Part shown: piece after piece, positions 6,797 through 9,391 of the stretch
Layout of the letters: each line of letters starts with the position of its first letter
Position numbering within the stretch: the first letter of the stretch is position 1
Assembly (NCBI GenBank): GCA_964621615.1
Contig: CAZUMW010000081.1
Span: 1-9,391 of the forward strand
Length of the DNA: 9,391 bases
Direction: 5' to 3'
Origin: CAZUMW01 sp964621615
Lineage (GTDB): Bacteria; Desulfobacterota; WTBG01; CAIYCZ01; CAIRTM01
Position numbers and translations under genes: made by a program
Notes under the pieces: model-generated
What the model was told of the DNA's origin: nothing
The model's input: the letters and a program-made list of their open reading frames with translations, nothing else
The model's database searches: none

Positions 6797-8974
6797 CTAT
6801 TTATGGAGTGTAAAGTTGATAGCGGGTGTCCGGTCATGAAAGAATTCGTTTTCAATCAAGGTATAGTCATTATATATCTGTGAGCATTCACCGCTTGTCA
6901 CGCCTTCATCATCGACGGTTACAGACGAGAACGAGTCGATATAGCCGGCGACATCTCCGCTGTCGACACCGCAGGTGACACCGCTCGATGAGTATGTGCA
7001 GGGAATGTTTGAAGCGGTAATTTCTTGAGTGTGGCGTGTAATGCCCAGACAGCTTGCCTCGCCGCCGCCAGGTGTTTTTGTCTTGGTTGCGGTCAGCCGG
7101 CTGATCGTAAGGCCCTCCGATATATCATAGCTGAAGTATACGGTTAATTCCTCATGCACATTGAAGCATTGATCATCAAAATCACATGACGCGGAAAACA
7201 CATTATCCGAACAGGACCCGTATCCCTGCGGGGGGCAGGGATAAAACCCATATGAATCACCGCCGCCCCAGCTCGGGTTCACGGCATAATAATGGCTGCC
7301 ATCGTCGGGAGAGTTGCAGCTTGACGCACCCTGCACTACCAGATAGGCGCAGGTAAACCCGGAAAGGTCGGGCCCTTCGGCAATCGTGGTCGTTGTTGTT
7401 GAGCTGCCGGGATCCGTGGGGTCTTCATAGTCATCTTTGCAGCCGCCGACCTGTATCACGGTTTCCACCCGGTCCATCAGATTGTTTTTATCACGAACAG
7501 TGAGCGTGACGGTGTAATTGTTTTCATACGCGTACGAGTGGACCGGGTTTGCCCGGGTGCTCATGGTGCCGTCGCCCAGATTCCAGCTGTATGTATACGA
7601 ACCTTTGTCGCCGCCGATCGCTTCTGCCGTGAACCGTATGTTTTTACCGGTCTCGACACAGGCTGGGCTCGAGCTGATTCCCGCCCGCAGCTCTTCGCAG
7701 TCTCCAACCTCGAGTATTGTCTGACCATATCCCCTGTTCCCGCTATCATCTTCAACGGTCAGGCTGACAGAGTAGGTGCCGGCATCTGGAAAGGTATGCG
7801 ATGCAGACTGGATATTATACTCCGCACCGGAGGCATCGCCGAAGTCCCACAAATAGGTGTAGGTGCTGCTGTCACCTCCCGTAACAGTTGAAGAAAAGAA
7901 TACTGTATCACCGGGCTTCGCACAGAGCGGGTCAGCACCTATGCTCACTTCCAGGTCGGGATCAAACGGCAGGCAGGCGCCATCACGGCAGCCGTGCACA
8001 CAGTGTTCCACCGACTGCTGCAGGATGTTGCAGTCATTATACCAGTACAGCGTATCGTCTATGCAGCCCTTGTGATGCTGTGGAACGGCGACCGTGCAGT
8101 CAGGCAGCATGCCTTCATAAATCGACATGATAAACAGAATTAAATTGGAAGGATCTTTCATATCTCCCAGATAGCTTCCGCCGGACAGTGTCGTCGACAC
8201 ACTTCCGGCAATATCCCCAGCCTCTGTTTTGTCGGCAAAATAATCTACCGTCGAGATAACACCGGCCATGGCGCTCGCACATGCAGCGGCTGTCATCGGT
8301 ATAGACACGGGCTGAGCCCCCGGTATAAGGAGCGACAGGGTGGAACCGGCACAGGCGAGCACCGAAATAGCAGTACCGGCAACCCGTAGCGTTCCCTTTA
8401 TTGCAAACAGGTGGGCCTCATTGGCATAGATGTGAATGCCGTCGCTGCTTATGCGATTGACGGCGGTAGAGTTGTCTGAAAGCGTATAGGCAAGCCCATA
8501 GGTTGCTATATGCTCCTGCAGGCTCTTAAAATCATCCCCAAGCTTTATGGTCTCGGTTACAAGCGCAATACCGGTATCCGGGTCGATATAGTTTATATCA
8601 GCGGTATTTTCTGTATAGTTGGTTATGGTTAGCGCCGAGTTATCTTCAAACGTGATGCTTTCCGGATAGCCGTTTTCATCAAGCATGAGAGTGAACGACT
8701 GTCCGTCCGGCGTAACATACACAGCACCGTAAAGAGTTCGGCTGTTGCCGGTATCACTACGGTCAAGCAGCACCCCAACTGCTTCACCCGCCCGGTCCCC
8801 GGCAACCACCCACAGGTCACTCTCATACTCGGTATTTTCAACAAGCAAAATATCATGGCCTTTTACTGAAATGATTCCATCGTCAAGAACCTCGATATCA
8901 TCGCCAAGCTCACAGCTGTTACATATACATATACAAAACAACAGCAGATAAATCAGCAAAATATGTTTTTTCAT
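6797..8974 (-). CDS. Exported, probably lipid-anchored protein with Cys-rich module and two PKD domains
   Basis: A 725-residue surface or periplasmic protein of unknown function. The N-terminus MKKHILLIYLLLFCICICNS-C is a lipoprotein-like signal. Cys21 follows Asn-Ser, but the lipobox is unusual, with Cys at -3. Residues 25-185 form a beta-rich region I do not recognise. Residues 197-242 are hydrophobic and rich in Ala, Gly and Ser. A Cys-rich module follows (Cys293, 304, 315, 325, 329, 334, with LYWYNDC and CVHGC). PKD domain 1 lies between Cys351 and Cys426 (WDFGD at 376-380, HTFPDAGTYSVSLTV). PKD domain 2 lies between Cys439 and Cys512 (WNLGDG at 464-469, YENNYTVTLTV). A Ser/Thr linker (TTTTT at 526-530) leads to a C-terminal domain with ten cysteines and no recognised family. 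PKD domains generally mediate binding or act as extracellular spacers. The ATG at 8972-8974 has AAAGGA ten bases upstream. The gene stands alone. Confidence 0.88.
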   Translation of the reverse strand: MKKHILLIYLLLFCICICNSCELGDDIEVLDDGIISVKGHDILLVENTEYESDLWVVAGDRAGEAVGVLLDRSDTGNSRTLYGAVYVTPDGQSFTLMLDENGYPESITFEDNSALTITNYTENTADINYIDPDTGIALVTETIKLGDDFKSLQEHIATYGLAYTLSDNSTAVNRISSDGIHIYANEAHLFAIKGTLRVAGTAISVLACAGSTLSLLIPGAQPVSIPMTAAACASAMAGVISTVDYFADKTEAGDIAGSVSTTLSGGSYLGDMKDPSNLILFIMSIYEGMLPDCTVAVPQHHKGCIDDTLYWYNDCNILQQSVEHCVHGCRDGACLPFDPDLEVSIGADPLCAKPGDTVFFSSTVTGGDSSTYTYLWDFGDASGAEYNIQSASHTFPDAGTYSVSLTVEDDSGNRGYGQTILEVGDCEELRAGISSSPACVETGKNIRFTAEAIGGDKGSYTYSWNLGDGTMSTRANPVHSYAYENNYTVTLTVRDKNNLMDRVETVIQVGGCKDDYEDPTDPGSSTTTTTIAEGPDLSGFTCAYLVVQGASSCNSPDDGSHYYAVNPSWGGGDSYGFYPCPPQGYGSCSDNVFSASCDFDDQCFNVHEELTVYFSYDISEGLTISRLTATKTKTPGGGEASCLGITRHTQEITASNIPCTYSSSGVTCGVDSGDVAGYIDSFSSVTVDDEGVTSGECSQIYNDYTLIENEFFHDRTPAINFTLHK

Positions 8975-8984
8975 TCGTATAACG

Positions 8985-8990
8985 TCCTTT
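8985..8990 (-). promoter_or_regulatory. Ribosome binding site of the PKD lipoprotein gene
   Basis: AAAGGA on the minus strand, ten bases before the ATG at 8974. It supports this start, which also places the hydrophobic signal sequence at the very N-terminus. Confidence 0.65.
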
Positions 8991-9023
8991 CTTTCTCTAT
9001 AATCTCGAGTGAATCACAATGTC

Positions 9024-9086
9024 TCAACGGGTCGCCGGGTGCCACGGGCTATGCTTAAAGCATGCCCGTGTGAGAGCAGCCTCCAT
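9024..9086 (-). CDS. Possible 20-residue leader peptide upstream of the PKD lipoprotein gene
   Basis: A 20-codon minus-strand ORF (MEAALTRACF ... WHPATR, stop TGA at 9024-9026) starts at the ATG at 9084-9086. It has a near-ideal Shine-Dalgarno, AAAGGAG, five bases upstream, stronger than that of the main gene. It lies between a good promoter and the lipoprotein start, ending 49 bases before it. The peptide has no signal sequence and no recognised family; it is not enriched in a single amino acid as classic attenuator leaders are. A strong hairpin occupies codons in its middle. It could be a translated regulatory leader, or the coding appearance could be accidental, created by a palindromic repeat downstream of a fortuitous SD. 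Confidence 0.4.
   Translation of the reverse strand: MEAALTRACFKHSPWHPATR
9043..9070. repeat. Strong palindromic hairpin in the leader of the PKD lipoprotein gene
   Basis: CACGGGC (9043-9049) pairs with GCCCGTG (9064-9070), and ATGCTT (9051-9056) pairs with AAGCAT (9058-9063). This gives thirteen base pairs with one unpaired T (9050) and a nominal one-base centre, so the real loop is a few bases wider. There is no following T-run on the minus strand, so it is not a standard intrinsic terminator. It may be a regulatory RNA structure or a REP-like palindrome. Confidence 0.7.
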
Positions 9087-9139
9087 TTGATCTCCTTTGA
9101 ACTGTATTTAAAAAAAACATATTTTATAAAACAGTCACA

Positions 9140-9167
9140 ATTCTATCAAATGGTATAAAAAAGTCAA
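9140..9167 (-). promoter_or_regulatory. Sigma70-like promoter for the leader ORF and PKD lipoprotein gene
   Basis: On the minus strand, TTGACT (rc of 9162-9167) and TAGAAT (rc of 9140-9145) are separated by 16 bases. Each matches the consensus hexamer at five of six positions. Transcription would start near 9133, giving about 47 bases before the leader ORF and about 160 before the lipoprotein ATG. The surrounding sequence is very AT-rich, so some matches are expected by chance, but spacing and placement are good. Confidence 0.55.
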
Positions 9168-9391
9168 TTTTTTATGGCCCTATATACTTATTTAATAGAT
9201 TTGGTTTGGTATATGGTATTAGCATTTCAGCATACCCGCTCCGTCTGTGGCGGTTTTTTGTTTTTTCGACACGCCTTGTATCTGAGCATTTTTGGCGGCT
9301 CTTCCCCCGGCGATACAGTCATAATCTGCGGCAAAACCGCAGGCTTGATTAATGAGCCGCTCTAAGCGGCTGCAAAAACACATAACTCAAA
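9168..9391. other. Right-end non-coding stretch with two tandem hairpins
   Basis: No credible gene. Two perfect small inverted repeats stand eleven bases or so apart: CTGCGG/CCGCAG (9326-9342, five-base loop) and AGCCGC/GCGGCT (9355-9371, five-base loop). Neither is followed by a T-run on either strand, which argues against standard intrinsic terminators. A short CCGC/GCGG stem at 9236-9253 is followed by two T6 runs on the plus strand, but no plus-strand gene feeds it. The region may be a decayed intergenic repeat or the untranslated end of a neighbouring unit beyond the window. Confidence 0.35.

Noticed and set aside
9236..9266. CCGC/GCGG stem plus two T6 runs, plus-strand terminator candidate
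   Set aside because: Stem of four or five pairs with a ten-base loop and no upstream plus-strand gene to terminate.
9174..9365. 63-codon plus-strand frame at the right edge
   Set aside because: No ribosome site, no recognised domain, and it runs through a T-rich stretch and a hairpin; likely chance.
1..9391. tRNA, rRNA, CRISPR arrays, integron attC sites
   Set aside because: Looked for on both strands; no cloverleaf, no regularly spaced repeats and no attC core sites were seen.

Overview
This window reads as Desulfobacterota-like (former Deltaproteobacteria, sulfate-reducer type) chromosomal DNA. The host call is inferred from the style of the decayed Y1-transposase element, with GGGGACGGTGGCAC-type ends and an AYEAFV..GIAQGRRPEL motif, and from exported PKD proteins with Thr-rich linkers. 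No taxonomic marker gene is present, so the assignment is tentative. All intact genes lie on the minus strand.

Layout. Positions 1-139 hold the end of a repeated mobile-element sequence. Positions 140-5928 carry a complete tripartite RND efflux operon, transcribed right to left: periplasmic adaptor (5928-4801), inner-membrane HAE-1 type pump (4797-1672) and outer-membrane factor lipoprotein (1651-140). Gaps are 3 and 20 bases. The three proteins would form one envelope-spanning, proton-driven drug/solvent pump. No regulator gene is present, but an imperfect dyad at 5962-5982, overlapping promoter-like hexamers, is a candidate operator.

Positions 5929-6796 form a decay zone. It contains a remnant of a GT-C type membrane glycosyltransferase (minus strand, 6044-6254). 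Abutting it is a 371-bp, internally deleted Y1 (IS200/REP-type) transposase element (6255-6625) bounded by a perfect 10-bp inverted repeat. The right end of this element is nearly identical to the sequence at 43-88, so the efflux operon sits between two direct-orientation copies of the same element end.

Positions 6797-8974 encode a 725-residue exported, probably lipid-anchored protein. It has an uncharacterised N-terminal domain, a small-residue-rich hydrophobic segment, a Cys-rich knot, two PKD domains each bracketed by cysteines, a Thr-rich linker and a Cys-rich C-terminal domain. Its upstream region has a good sigma70-like promoter (9140-9167), a 20-codon leader ORF with a strong Shine-Dalgarno (9086-9024) and a 13-bp-stem hairpin inside that leader. 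The last ~220 bases carry no convincing gene but do contain two perfect small hairpins in tandem.

The efflux genes are ordinary. The points most worth a second look are the leader ORF plus hairpin ahead of the PKD lipoprotein, the architecture of that protein, and the nested pseudogene/element remnants next to the efflux promoter.
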